DNA of 64,000 nucleotides, from NCBI RefSeq assembly GCF_900187265.1, contig NZ_LT906450.1, positions 3,773,444 to 3,837,443 of the forward strand, written 5' to 3'. This DNA is from Rhodococcus rhodochrous (lineage in GTDB: Bacteria > Actinomycetota > Actinomycetes > Mycobacteriales > Mycobacteriaceae). The notes under the pieces are model-generated. The model saw only the letters and a list, made by a program, of their open reading frames with translations, searched no databases and was not told where the DNA came from. Shown in pieces: positions 9,495 through 17,990 of the stretch. Each line of letters begins with the position of its first letter. Position 1 is the first letter of the stretch. A program made the translations under genes and the position numbers.

Positions 9495-11150
9495 CTAGCC
9501 GATGGGGTTCATCGGCAGGGTCCGAACCGGAGCGGCCGCCCCGATCGTATTCGTCGGGTCGGGGCCGGGACCCGGCGGCACCTGCGCCACCTCGGGAACC
9601 CGCGCACCGGCGGCGACGAGTTGCGGCTCGTCACGCCAGACCGGCAGCGCCTCCTGCAGTTCGAGCCCGATGCCGATGAGACGTTCGTCCTGCCACGGCC
9701 GCGCGCCGAGCTGCACACCGACCGGCATCCCTGTCGCGGCGGAGTACCCGGCGGGCAGCGTCACCACGGGGGCACCGGAGTAGTTCGCCCAGCGCACAGG
9801 ACCCGTCACTCCGGCCGTGACGCTGATGCCGAGGAACTCCTGGCGCCGTGCGCCGTCGACGGAGGCGCCGGGCAGCATGATCGCGTCGAGATCCTGGTCG
9901 ACGAACATCCGGTTGTAGTCGCTCTGGTAGCGCAGGCGGTCGCGTTCGAAGGTGAGGTAATCGCCGACCGGCACGGCCAGCGAGGCCACCGCCGTGCCTG
10001 CGGCCACCGCGTTCTCGGGACGGTACAGGCCGAGCCGGTCGGTGAACTGCTGGTGGTAGGCGCCCATCTCGACCTGGTCGCCGGTTGCGAGGGAGTCCGG
10101 CAGGGGCGGCATCGTCACCGGGACGGTGACCGCGCCGAGCGACTCCGCCACCCGCGCCGCGTCGTCGACGACGCGCTGCACCGCCTCGGGGGGTGCGGGA
10201 TTCGTGTTCACGGGCAGTCCGATCCGCACGCCGGCGAGGGGACTCGCTCCCCCGGCGGCCGTCACGGGGTAACCACCCTCGGGAACGTCGGGGCCGAGTG
10301 CCGTGATCGGGTCGGCCGGGTCCGCGCCCGCGAGCACGGTCATCATCAGGGACGCGTCGGCGACGCTGCGGCCCATCGGACCCACGTGGTCGCGGGTCCA
10401 GGTCAGCGGGATCATGCCGTGCGAGGTGATGCGCCCGTAGGTCGGCTTGATCGAGGAGACACCGCAGGCGCTCGCGGGGAACCGGACCGAACCGCCCGTG
10501 TCGCTGCCGAGCGCGAGGGGTGCGAACCGCGCGGCGAGCACGGCCGCGCTGCCGCCGGACGATCCGCCGGGCGACATCTCGGTGTTCCACGGATTGCCCA
10601 CCTGAGGGGTGGCGACACCGATCGCGAACTCGTCGGTGTGGGCGTGCCCCATGAGCACCGCACCGGCGTCCTCGAGTCGACGCCACACACCCGAGTGCCC
10701 GGCCGCGATGTTGCCCTCGAGGACGCGACTCGACGCGGTGAGCGGAAGCCCTGAGACCGCGAAGATGTCCTTGAGGGCGATCGGAAGCCCACACACGAGT
10801 GGCGCCGGGGCCTGGTCGCGGCGCGCGCGGGCGAGCCGCTCCCCCGCCGCGTCGGCCGCCGCGTAGGCGACCTCGGGGTAGAGCCGGATCCACGCACCGA
10901 TCGCTCCGTCGTACGAGCGCGTGCGGTCCAGACAGGCGTCGAGCAGTTCCCGGGGGTGCAGTTCGCCGGCGTGCAGCAGCGCTGCCGCCTCGACCGCACT
11001 CATCCTCGCGGGATCGGTGACGGTGACGGTGTCGGGTGGAGGAAGCCTGCGTGGCGGCGCCGCACGACCGCTCCCTGCGGTCGCACCCCACGCGAACAAT
11101 CCGCCGGCGGCCCCTCCCAGTAACCGTCGGCGTGATACTCCGGTGCTCAC
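9495..11150 (-). CDS. amidase-signature family hydrolase with Tat-type signal
   Basis: Amidase-signature enzyme hydrolysing an amide substrate that cannot be deduced. Starting at a GTG (11148-11150), the protein has 551 residues. The N-terminus has a twin-arginine-type signal (SRRRLLGGAAGGLFAWG, then Ala-rich), suggesting export. The catalytic triad is visible: Lys127 (ALKDIF), cis-Ser197 in the GGSSGGS motif, and nucleophile Ser221 in GSDTGGS. The open frame extends far upstream (to 13292), but that part is antisense to the regulator and the ABC ATPase and is not real. The ribosome binding site is weak, so the exact start is uncertain. It is divergent from the GntR regulator, which may control it. 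A glutamyl-tRNA amidotransferase subunit A is unlikely because of the signal peptide. Confidence 0.88.
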   Translation of the reverse strand: MSTGVSRRRLLGGAAGGLFAWGATAGSGRAAPPRRLPPPDTVTVTDPARMSAVEAAALLHAGELHPRELLDACLDRTRSYDGAIGAWIRLYPEVAYAAADAAGERLARARRDQAPAPLVCGLPIALKDIFAVSGLPLTASSRVLEGNIAAGHSGVWRRLEDAGAVLMGHAHTDEFAIGVATPQVGNPWNTEMSPGGSSGGSAAVLAARFAPLALGSDTGGSVRFPASACGVSSIKPTYGRITSHGMIPLTWTRDHVGPMGRSVADASLMMTVLAGADPADPITALGPDVPEGGYPVTAAGGASPLAGVRIGLPVNTNPAPPEAVQRVVDDAARVAESLGAVTVPVTMPPLPDSLATGDQVEMGAYHQQFTDRLGLYRPENAVAAGTAVASLAVPVGDYLTFERDRLRYQSDYNRMFVDQDLDAIMLPGASVDGARRQEFLGISVTAGVTGPVRWANYSGAPVVTLPAGYSAATGMPVGVQLGARPWQDERLIGIGLELQEALPVWRDEPQLVAAGARVPEVAQVPPGPGPDPTNTIGAAAPVRTLPMNPIG

Positions 11151-11225
11151 CTCGCCAACCAAACCACGAACCGCGACACGATCCGGGCGAGGCGGGGAAT
11201 GTGTGCCACATGTCACCCCCGGCCG

Positions 11226-11254
11226 TGATGCCGCCGAGACCGTGCGGTGATAAT
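11226..11254 (+). promoter_or_regulatory. possible promoter of the GntR gene
   Basis: GATAAT (11249-11254) is a good -10 element. The -35 position (11226-11231, TGATGC at 17-bp spacing) is weak. The transcription start would fall near 11261, directly before the palindrome at 11263-11274. Confidence 0.4.
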
Positions 11255-11262
11255 GCGAGCCG

Positions 11263-11274
11263 TCCACTAGTGGA
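11263..11274. promoter_or_regulatory. palindromic operator candidate in amidase/GntR intergenic region
   Basis: Perfect 12-bp palindrome TCCACTAGTGGA, placed at the expected transcription start of the GntR gene, 11 bp before its ATG. FadR-subfamily regulators bind short palindromes of this size and usually autoregulate. This is the best candidate operator in the divergent region 11151-11285. Confidence 0.5.
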
Positions 11275-11285
11275 AGGCGCGTGCC

Positions 11286-11981
11286 ATGAACTCGTCCGCT
11301 TCGTCCGGTTCGTCTCGGTCTCCCGTGGTGCGCCGGCGACCGCAGCTCTCGGACGAGGTGGCCGCGCACGTGAGAAACCTCATCATGTCCGGCGGTGCGC
11401 GACCCGGGGATTTCGTCCGTCTGGACGAGACCGCGGCCGAACTCGGGGTGAGCGTGACCCCGGTGCGCGAGGCCCTGCTGACGCTCCGCGGTGAGGGACT
11501 CGTCGAACTCGTCCCCCACCGCGGGTACGTCGTGTCCCCGCTCGACAGATCGGACATCGACGACATCTTCTGGCTCCAGGGCAGACTCGCCGAGCGACTC
11601 GTGGAGCGCGCCGCGACCCTGATGACGGCCGAGACCCTCGCCGAGCTCGACGAGCTGGCCACGCGTTTCGCCGAGGCCGTACGGGTCGGTGACGGCGCGC
11701 GCATCGAGGACCTCGAATTCGAGTTCCACCGCACCCTGAACCGCGCGGCGGGTTCGCGCAAGCTCGCGTGGTTCCTCCACAACGCGACCCGGTACACGCC
11801 CGTGCACTTCTACTCGGACGATCGCAGCTGGGGGACGGATGCGGTCGCCTCGCACGAACGGTTGCTGCAGGCGCTGCGCACCGGTGACGTCGAGGCCGCC
11901 GGACGCGAGACGCGCGAACACTTCACCGACGGGGCCCATCGACTCGTCGAACACCTCGACGATCTCGGCGTCTGGTCCTGA
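11286..11981 (+). CDS. GntR-family transcriptional regulator, FadR/FCD subfamily
   Basis: One-component regulator of 231 aa. An N-terminal winged helix-turn-helix spans roughly residues 20-85 and includes ETAAELGVSVTPVREALLTL and the wing HRGYVVSPL. The C-terminal all-helical FCD ligand domain spans about residues 90-220. Its histidines, in EFHRTL, SHERLLQAL and REHF, match the metal/ligand-binding positions of FCD proteins, which usually sense small carboxylic acids. It is transcribed divergently from the amidase, with a perfect palindrome before its start, so local autoregulation and control of the amidase are likely. A role in controlling the NRPS genes cannot be inferred. Confidence 0.92.
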   Translation: MNSSASSGSSRSPVVRRRPQLSDEVAAHVRNLIMSGGARPGDFVRLDETAAELGVSVTPVREALLTLRGEGLVELVPHRGYVVSPLDRSDIDDIFWLQGRLAERLVERAATLMTAETLAELDELATRFAEAVRVGDGARIEDLEFEFHRTLNRAAGSRKLAWFLHNATRYTPVHFYSDDRSWGTDAVASHERLLQALRTGDVEAAGRETREHFTDGAHRLVEHLDDLGVWS

Positions 11982-12011
11982 CCGGCCGGCGTGGACACCC
12001 CGAGGGGCGGG

Positions 12012-12027
12012 GCGTCGGCGCCGACGC
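12012..12027. promoter_or_regulatory. 16-bp perfect palindrome upstream of ABC exporter
   Basis: GCGTCGGCGCCGACGC lies 31 bp after the GntR stop and about 105 bp before the ABC ATPase. It may be an operator for the exporter operon or, as RNA, a weak terminator of the regulator gene. A possible -10 (TACGAT, 12066-12071) lies downstream of it. Confidence 0.35.
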
Positions 12028-12131
12028 GCATGTCCGTCCGCCCCTCCCGGGACCGTTCGCACCGGTACGATTCCGACGGTGACGGACCGACCCGTCCCCG
12101 ACGGGGACCGAGATCTACGGCGGGGTGTGAT

Positions 12132-13207
<1,076 letters not shown>

Positions 13208-13211
<4 letters not shown>

Positions 13212-14074
13212 CGGCCCGTACCGACGAGACGGTCCGCGGGACCGCGGCCCCCACAGTCTCGTTCGCCGAATCCTCGTCCACCCTTCCCGCACGTCGGGGA
13301 GGCGTCCACCGCCGGATCACGCCGTCGGGGGTGGAGCAGTGGTGGGTGCTGACGCTCCGGTCGTTGCGCACGATGGCGCGGTACGGCGAGCTGGTCCTCG
13401 CAGTCCTGGCACCGTTCGTCTTCGGTCTCGGTTTCTATCTGCCGCTCAAATTCGTCATGCAGTTGCAGGGCATCGACTACGCGCAGTTCCTGATGCCCAT
13501 CATCGTGCTGCAGTCGATGGCCTTCACCGCCATCTCGGCGGCGCAGCTGGCAGCGCAGGAGGGCACGACCGGTGTGACCTCGCGTCTGCAGACGATGCCC
13601 GTCGCCCCGGCGGCGCCCCTGGCGTCACGGGTGACGGCGAGCATGGTGCGGTCGGTCATCTCCTTGGCCGCCTCGATCGGATTCGGTTATCTCATCGGTT
13701 TCCGTTTCTCCGCCGGCCCCGGGCAGGCAGTGCTGTTCTGCGCGACCGCACTGATCATCAGCCTGTTGTTGTGCCTGGGCGCCGACGCGATCGGATGTCT
13801 GTCCCGGAGCCCCGAGGCGACAGCGCAGGCGCTGACCCTGCCGCAGCTGATCCTCGGAATGCTCTCGTGCGGTTTCGTGCCCGAGGAGGGATTTCCCGAG
13901 TGGATCAGACCGTTCGTCCGCAACCAGCCGATCTCGCAGTTCTCCTTCGCGATGCGCGACATGGCCCAGGACGGCGTGACCTGGGAGGTCTTCCGGCCGA
14001 GCCTGTTCTGGATGATCGGCCTGGCCGTGATCTGCATCCCGGGCGCCGTGTGGGCCGCGACGAGGCGGGAGTGA
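13208..14074 (+). CDS. ABC-2 type permease, DrrB-like
   Basis: Membrane subunit of the exporter, 288 aa, starting at a GTG that overlaps the ATPase stop. After a cytoplasmic N-terminus of about 50 residues there are six predicted membrane segments, at roughly residues 58-80, 93-115, 150-170, 177-200, 215-235 and 260-285. The ABC-2 family segment is in the last third, where FVRNQPISQFSFAMRDMA resembles the conserved NP(I/L) motif region of DrrB-like proteins. It pairs with the next gene as a heterodimer. Confidence 0.9.
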
Positions 14075-14078
14075 GTCG

Positions 14079-14933
14079 ATGAGCGAGACCGTCGAGACAC
14101 AGTGGGCAGGGACCGCGGGCCGCACCTTCGCGTATCCCGAACCGGATCGCATCCGCAGCGAGAGTTCCCTGGGTGCGTTGTGGGAGCACAGCCGCCTGCA
14201 GTGCGGTCGACTGCTGCTCAGATGGGCCCGTGATCCCGCCACGATGATCCAGGCGCTCATCTATCCGGCGCTCACCCTGGTGATGTTCCGCATCGTGCTC
14301 GGGGACAGCATCACCGCCGCGACCGGATATTCGTCGATCTTCGGCACGGTGCCCATGATCGTGCTCGTCGGCGCGATGTTCGGCTCGGTGGTCAGCGCGG
14401 TGGGACTGCGCACCGAACGCGATTCGGGTCTGCTGAGCCGGTTCCACACGCTCCCCGTCCACCGCTCGTCCGGTCTGGTGGGACGGTTGATGGCGGAGAT
14501 GGTGCGCGTGTTCGTCACCTCTCTCGTGATCTTCGCCGCCGGTATGGCGTTGGGTTTCCGGTTCACGCAGGGCATCGGCCCCACGCTGCTCATCCTCGTG
14601 GTCCCGCTGATCTTCGGTCTGGGCTTCGCGATGATGGTGACCGCTCTGGCGACCCTGCCGGGACGCACTCCCCTGGTCGAGACCGTCTCGATCCTGTGCA
14701 CCCTGCTCATGTTCTTCAATTCGGGGTTCGTGCCGGTCATGGCGTATCCGAGCTGGCTGCAACCCGTCGTGGCGAACCAGCCGATGTCCTGCGCGATCGA
14801 CACCATGCGCTCGCTCGCGATGGGTGGCCCGATAGCGGAACCGTTCCTGAAGACCGTCCTGTGGTCGGCCGGGATGGTGGCAATCTTCGCGTGGCCCGCT
14901 ATCCGGGGATATCGCAGGTCAGCACAAAGCTGA
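14079..14933 (+). CDS. ABC-2 type permease, DrrC-like
   Basis: Second membrane subunit, 284 aa, 4 bp after the first permease. Six hydrophobic segments are visible, including ALIYPALTLVMFRIVLG, PMIVLVGAMFGSVVSAVG and TLLILVVPLIFGLGFAMM. The ABC-2 motif region reads VVANQPMSCAIDTMRSLA. The drrA-drrB-drrC order is the arrangement seen in mycobacterial lipid exporters and in drug-export loci. It ends 22 bp from the convergent glycosyltransferase stop. Confidence 0.9.
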   Translation: MSETVETQWAGTAGRTFAYPEPDRIRSESSLGALWEHSRLQCGRLLLRWARDPATMIQALIYPALTLVMFRIVLGDSITAATGYSSIFGTVPMIVLVGAMFGSVVSAVGLRTERDSGLLSRFHTLPVHRSSGLVGRLMAEMVRVFVTSLVIFAAGMALGFRFTQGIGPTLLILVVPLIFGLGFAMMVTALATLPGRTPLVETVSILCTLLMFFNSGFVPVMAYPSWLQPVVANQPMSCAIDTMRSLAMGGPIAEPFLKTVLWSAGMVAIFAWPAIRGYRRSAQS

Positions 14934-14955
14934 GCTGCAGGTACGCGAGCAGCGA

Positions 14956-15816
14956 TCAACGAACCGGCAGCGCCCTCCCCGACCCACCGAGAATCGCACG
15001 CTTGATCGAGAAGCGTTTCCTGGTGGGGTCATACGGCCGGTATGCCAACCACACTGCAACGTGCCCGAACCAATGGGTGAGGACTGCGAAACGGATTCGG
15101 AAGCCCTCGATGCCGTGTACGCGGCCGGTCTCGAGAGTCGCCTTTACATACGTCACGAATCTGATCGGTGACGTGTACGCACGACGCGGCGAGACCTCGA
15201 CACGCATCTGGTCGAGCTGTGCAATCTCGTACCCTGCTTTGGCGATACAGATCCCGAGATCGAAGTCCTCGTGAACGCCGGGATCGATGCACACCTGATC
15301 CCGCACGGTCTTCCACGCGTCGTACCGTATTGCCATGTTCGCGCCGTGCATGTTGGCCAGACGCCGCTCGCACCCGAGCATCCCACGGGAAACCTGCCAA
15401 TCCACGGACCATCGTTTGAGCTTCCGGTACGGCGAGTCGTACGAATCGTTGAGGCCGGTCACTCCCCCGACCTTCTCGGTGTCGCCACGGCCGAAATAGT
15501 TCAATACGTCCCGCGCCCAAGTGCTCGTGACTCGGGTGTCCGCATCGATTCGTCCGAGGATGTGTCCCGTAGCCTCGTCGAACCCTCGGTTTCGGGCGTA
15601 CACGACCCCCGGTTGCACCTCGGAGACCATTCGAATGAGCGGATAGTTTTCCGCATACGAAGCCACGATTTCCATCGTGGAATCCGTGGAATTGTTGTCG
15701 ACGACAATTATCTCGTGAATATCCGCGCATTGTCGCAGTAGCGACTCCAAGCAGGGGCGGATGTATTCTTCTTCGTTATATACGGGCACGATTACCGAAA
15801 GACTCAACCCCGACAT
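14956..15816 (-). CDS. family 2 glycosyltransferase
   Basis: GT-A fold glycosyltransferase of about 286 aa transferring an unknown sugar. It begins MSGLSLSVIVPVYNEEEYI, the canonical GT2 start, followed by IIVVDNNSTDSTMEI and the metal-binding GRIDADTRV (DxD-type). A catalytic HEDFDLGICIAKAGYE motif lies near residue 200. No membrane segment of the processive type is obvious. I chose the ATG at 15814-15816; an ATG at 15901-15903 would add 29 residues and cannot be excluded, since neither has a strong ribosome binding site. The 5' half is clearly less GC-rich than its neighbours, suggesting separate acquisition. It could glycosylate the NRPS product or act on cell-wall glycans. Confidence 0.85.
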   Translation of the reverse strand: MSGLSLSVIVPVYNEEEYIRPCLESLLRQCADIHEIIVVDNNSTDSTMEIVASYAENYPLIRMVSEVQPGVVYARNRGFDEATGHILGRIDADTRVTSTWARDVLNYFGRGDTEKVGGVTGLNDSYDSPYRKLKRWSVDWQVSRGMLGCERRLANMHGANMAIRYDAWKTVRDQVCIDPGVHEDFDLGICIAKAGYEIAQLDQMRVEVSPRRAYTSPIRFVTYVKATLETGRVHGIEGFRIRFAVLTHWFGHVAVWLAYRPYDPTRKRFSIKRAILGGSGRALPVR

Positions 15817-15947
15817 GTAATCCAGGCAAGCACTGCCGGTCCCGTCTTGCACGGCCAACCCCGAATTATTGTGGTGTACGTCATAATCATACGTGCGATT
15901 CATTACTTTTGTCCGTACCGCAGGATCGATGAAATGCGACCGAACGA

Positions 15948-15981
15948 CAGTGCGGGGTCCGCCGAAGCGGACCCCGCACTG
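15948..15981 (-). terminator. hairpin terminator after the esterase
   Basis: Perfect 15-bp stem (arms 15948-15962 and 15967-15981). On the minus-strand transcript the loop is UUCG closed by a C-G pair, an extra-stable tetraloop. It lies 36 bp after the esterase stop and upstream of the glycosyltransferase, so the two genes are probably separate transcripts. Confidence 0.8.
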
Positions 15982-16017
15982 TTTACCGGAACGAACGGCT
16001 CGATTACGCCTGCCGCA

Positions 16018-17085
16018 TCACTTCTCATCCGACTCGAGCGCCTTCGAGAGCACAGGCCACGAGTCCTTCAGATCGTCCTGCCAGTACGCCCACGAATGCG
16101 AACCGGAATCACGGAAGTTGTACGTGGCCGGGATACCCAGATCGTCGAGTCGATTCTTCAGGTTGTGGGTGCAGTAGTTCGTCGCTGCTTCGATCACACC
16201 ACCGACGACCACCTGGTTCGCGAGCACCTCCACATTCCCGTCGATACCGGGACCATTGAGAGTGTCGTACGGTCCGGGCAGGCCGTTTCCGTTGGAGATG
16301 TAGAGGTCGAGGCCGCGGAGCCCCTCGGCATTGACGTACGGGTCGTTCTCGACCCACGCAGGATCGTCCGACGGGCCCCACATGTTGGTGGTATCACCAC
16401 CACCCCAGGTCTCGACTGTCAGCTTCACGAACTGCTGGCCGATGGGATCCGATGTTTGTGCGCATCCGCTGTAGGCCGCCACACCTCGGTAGAGGCCCGG
16501 TGCAGCGATCGGCATCTGCAGCACTGACGTGCCGGACGAAGACAAACCTGCGATGGCGTTGACGCCATTCGTGTCGAGAACCTCGTCGATGAGTGGCGGG
16601 ATTTCTTCGGTCAGGAAGGTCGTCCACTTGTTGACGCCGAGCTCCGGATCCTCGTTCTTCCAGTCGGCGTAGTAGCTCCACCGTCCGCCGATGGGCGAAA
16701 CGACATTGATGTTCTTGTCCGCGAAGAAATCGCGAGCATCGGTGCGGTAGCGCCAGGTGGCACTGTCCTCACCACCACCGGCACCGTTGAGCAGGTAGAG
16801 CGTCGAACGCGGCTCGCTGGTGTCCGCCGGACGCCAGACGTCGAGGGTCACTTCCTTGTCCATCGACGCCGAGTACACGGTAACGAGAACTTCGCGTTCG
16901 GCGTAAGGCTTGACCGCCGTGATCTTCGAACCGTTCGGCGACGTGACGGCGGGAATCCGAAAGTCCTCGTCTGCGAGCGGATCGGCGGTCGCCACTCCCA
17001 CGAAAGGAACCGTCACCAGGGCGGCAGTGAGCAGAACACCTCCCACCCGTCGCACGGAACGGGCTGCTCTCCTGGCAAGCACCAT
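16018..17085 (-). CDS. secreted antigen-85/mycolyltransferase-family esterase
   Basis: Alpha/beta hydrolase of the antigen 85 (corynomycolyl/mycolyl transferase) family, which in relatives moves mycolates onto trehalose or arabinogalactan. The start is the ATG at 17083-17085 (355 aa), chosen because AAAGGTGA lies 8 nt upstream; a GTG nine codons earlier has no such site. A signal peptide (ARRAARSVRRVGG, then a hydrophobic stretch ending ATA) indicates secretion. The nucleophile elbow is GLSSSGTS, and the catalytic His is in GSHSWAYWQDDL near the C-terminus. It lies between the NRPS genes and the glycosyltransferase. It may be a general envelope enzyme, or acylate or hydrolyse the peptide product; position alone does not decide. 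Confidence 0.9.
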   Translation of the reverse strand: MVLARRAARSVRRVGGVLLTAALVTVPFVGVATADPLADEDFRIPAVTSPNGSKITAVKPYAEREVLVTVYSASMDKEVTLDVWRPADTSEPRSTLYLLNGAGGGEDSATWRYRTDARDFFADKNINVVSPIGGRWSYYADWKNEDPELGVNKWTTFLTEEIPPLIDEVLDTNGVNAIAGLSSSGTSVLQMPIAAPGLYRGVAAYSGCAQTSDPIGQQFVKLTVETWGGGDTTNMWGPSDDPAWVENDPYVNAEGLRGLDLYISNGNGLPGPYDTLNGPGIDGNVEVLANQVVVGGVIEAATNYCTHNLKNRLDDLGIPATYNFRDSGSHSWAYWQDDLKDSWPVLSKALESDEK

Positions 17086-17208
17086 CTGTTCATTCACCTT
17101 TACTGTCGGCACCTTCGTGCTGTTCGGACTCGTTCGGGTGGAGCCTTGTCTGCTTTACCGGTATCGAGTATCGGCCCGGTCACGTTACCCCACCGATGAA
17201 TGCTGATC

Positions 17209-17990
17209 TCATTTCGATGAATCTCCCTTGCCGGCGAGGGCGTCACGCACGATCGCGAAGATCTCTGGCGACATCATCTGCCAGTGGGTTTCGGATACGA
17301 CGGTGTTGTTCACGCGCCCCGTCACGAAGGGGAACCAGCTGGACATCGCGCGTTCTCCCGTCCGATCGTCGTGACCGGCCGTGACGAAGTCGATGTCTCC
17401 TCGGAAGATGCCGGGCTCGTTTCGTTCGGCCAAGCGCATGTCACGGTTTGCATTGGCCAGCAGTTTCGTCACGAGAGCCTCGGCATCCTCGACAGAGACA
17501 CCGTAGGTCCGTGAGACCGCACGGACGATTCCGGTCGATTCCTCACCCTGCGAGTCGATCGTCGCCGGATCGAGCCCGATACCTCCCAGGAGCTCACGTG
17601 AGGTCAGCGCGTCGAGTCCCTCGACCGTGACGGCCTCCGCGTTGCTGTAGCTGTCGATCAGGACGAGGGAAGCAACGTCAGCACCGTCCGCTTGCAACTG
17701 AACTGCGATCTCATGGGCGAGCGCCCCACCGAGGGACCAGCCGACGAGATCGTACGGACCCTCCGGAGCCACCTTGCGGATCTCATCGACATATCTGCCC
17801 GCGATGTCCCGAAGCGAGTGGGGATCGAAATCGGGTTCCCTCAACGCCGGAGTCTGCAGCCCGTACAGCGGCCGATCGTCGATGTACTGGGCGAGCCCCA
17901 CGTAACACCAGGCGAGACCCACGATGGGGTGTACGCAGAACACCGGCCGGCCGGACCCCGTCGTGCGAATCGGCAGCAGAACGTCGGTGC
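17209..17990 (-). other. thioesterase domain of NRPS-1
   Basis: Type I TE of about 260 aa that releases or cyclises the finished peptide. It begins [16 protein letters not shown], has the nucleophile elbow GWSLGG, an Asp in LVLIDSYS, and a C-terminal His in VSETHWQM. It is the only TE in the window, so it marks the end of the assembly line. Confidence 0.92.

Noticed and set aside
9165-10754. Plus-strand open frame of 529 codons over the S10 leader and amidase
   Set aside because: Antisense to a clear amidase with full catalytic triad; the composition is that of a shadow frame.
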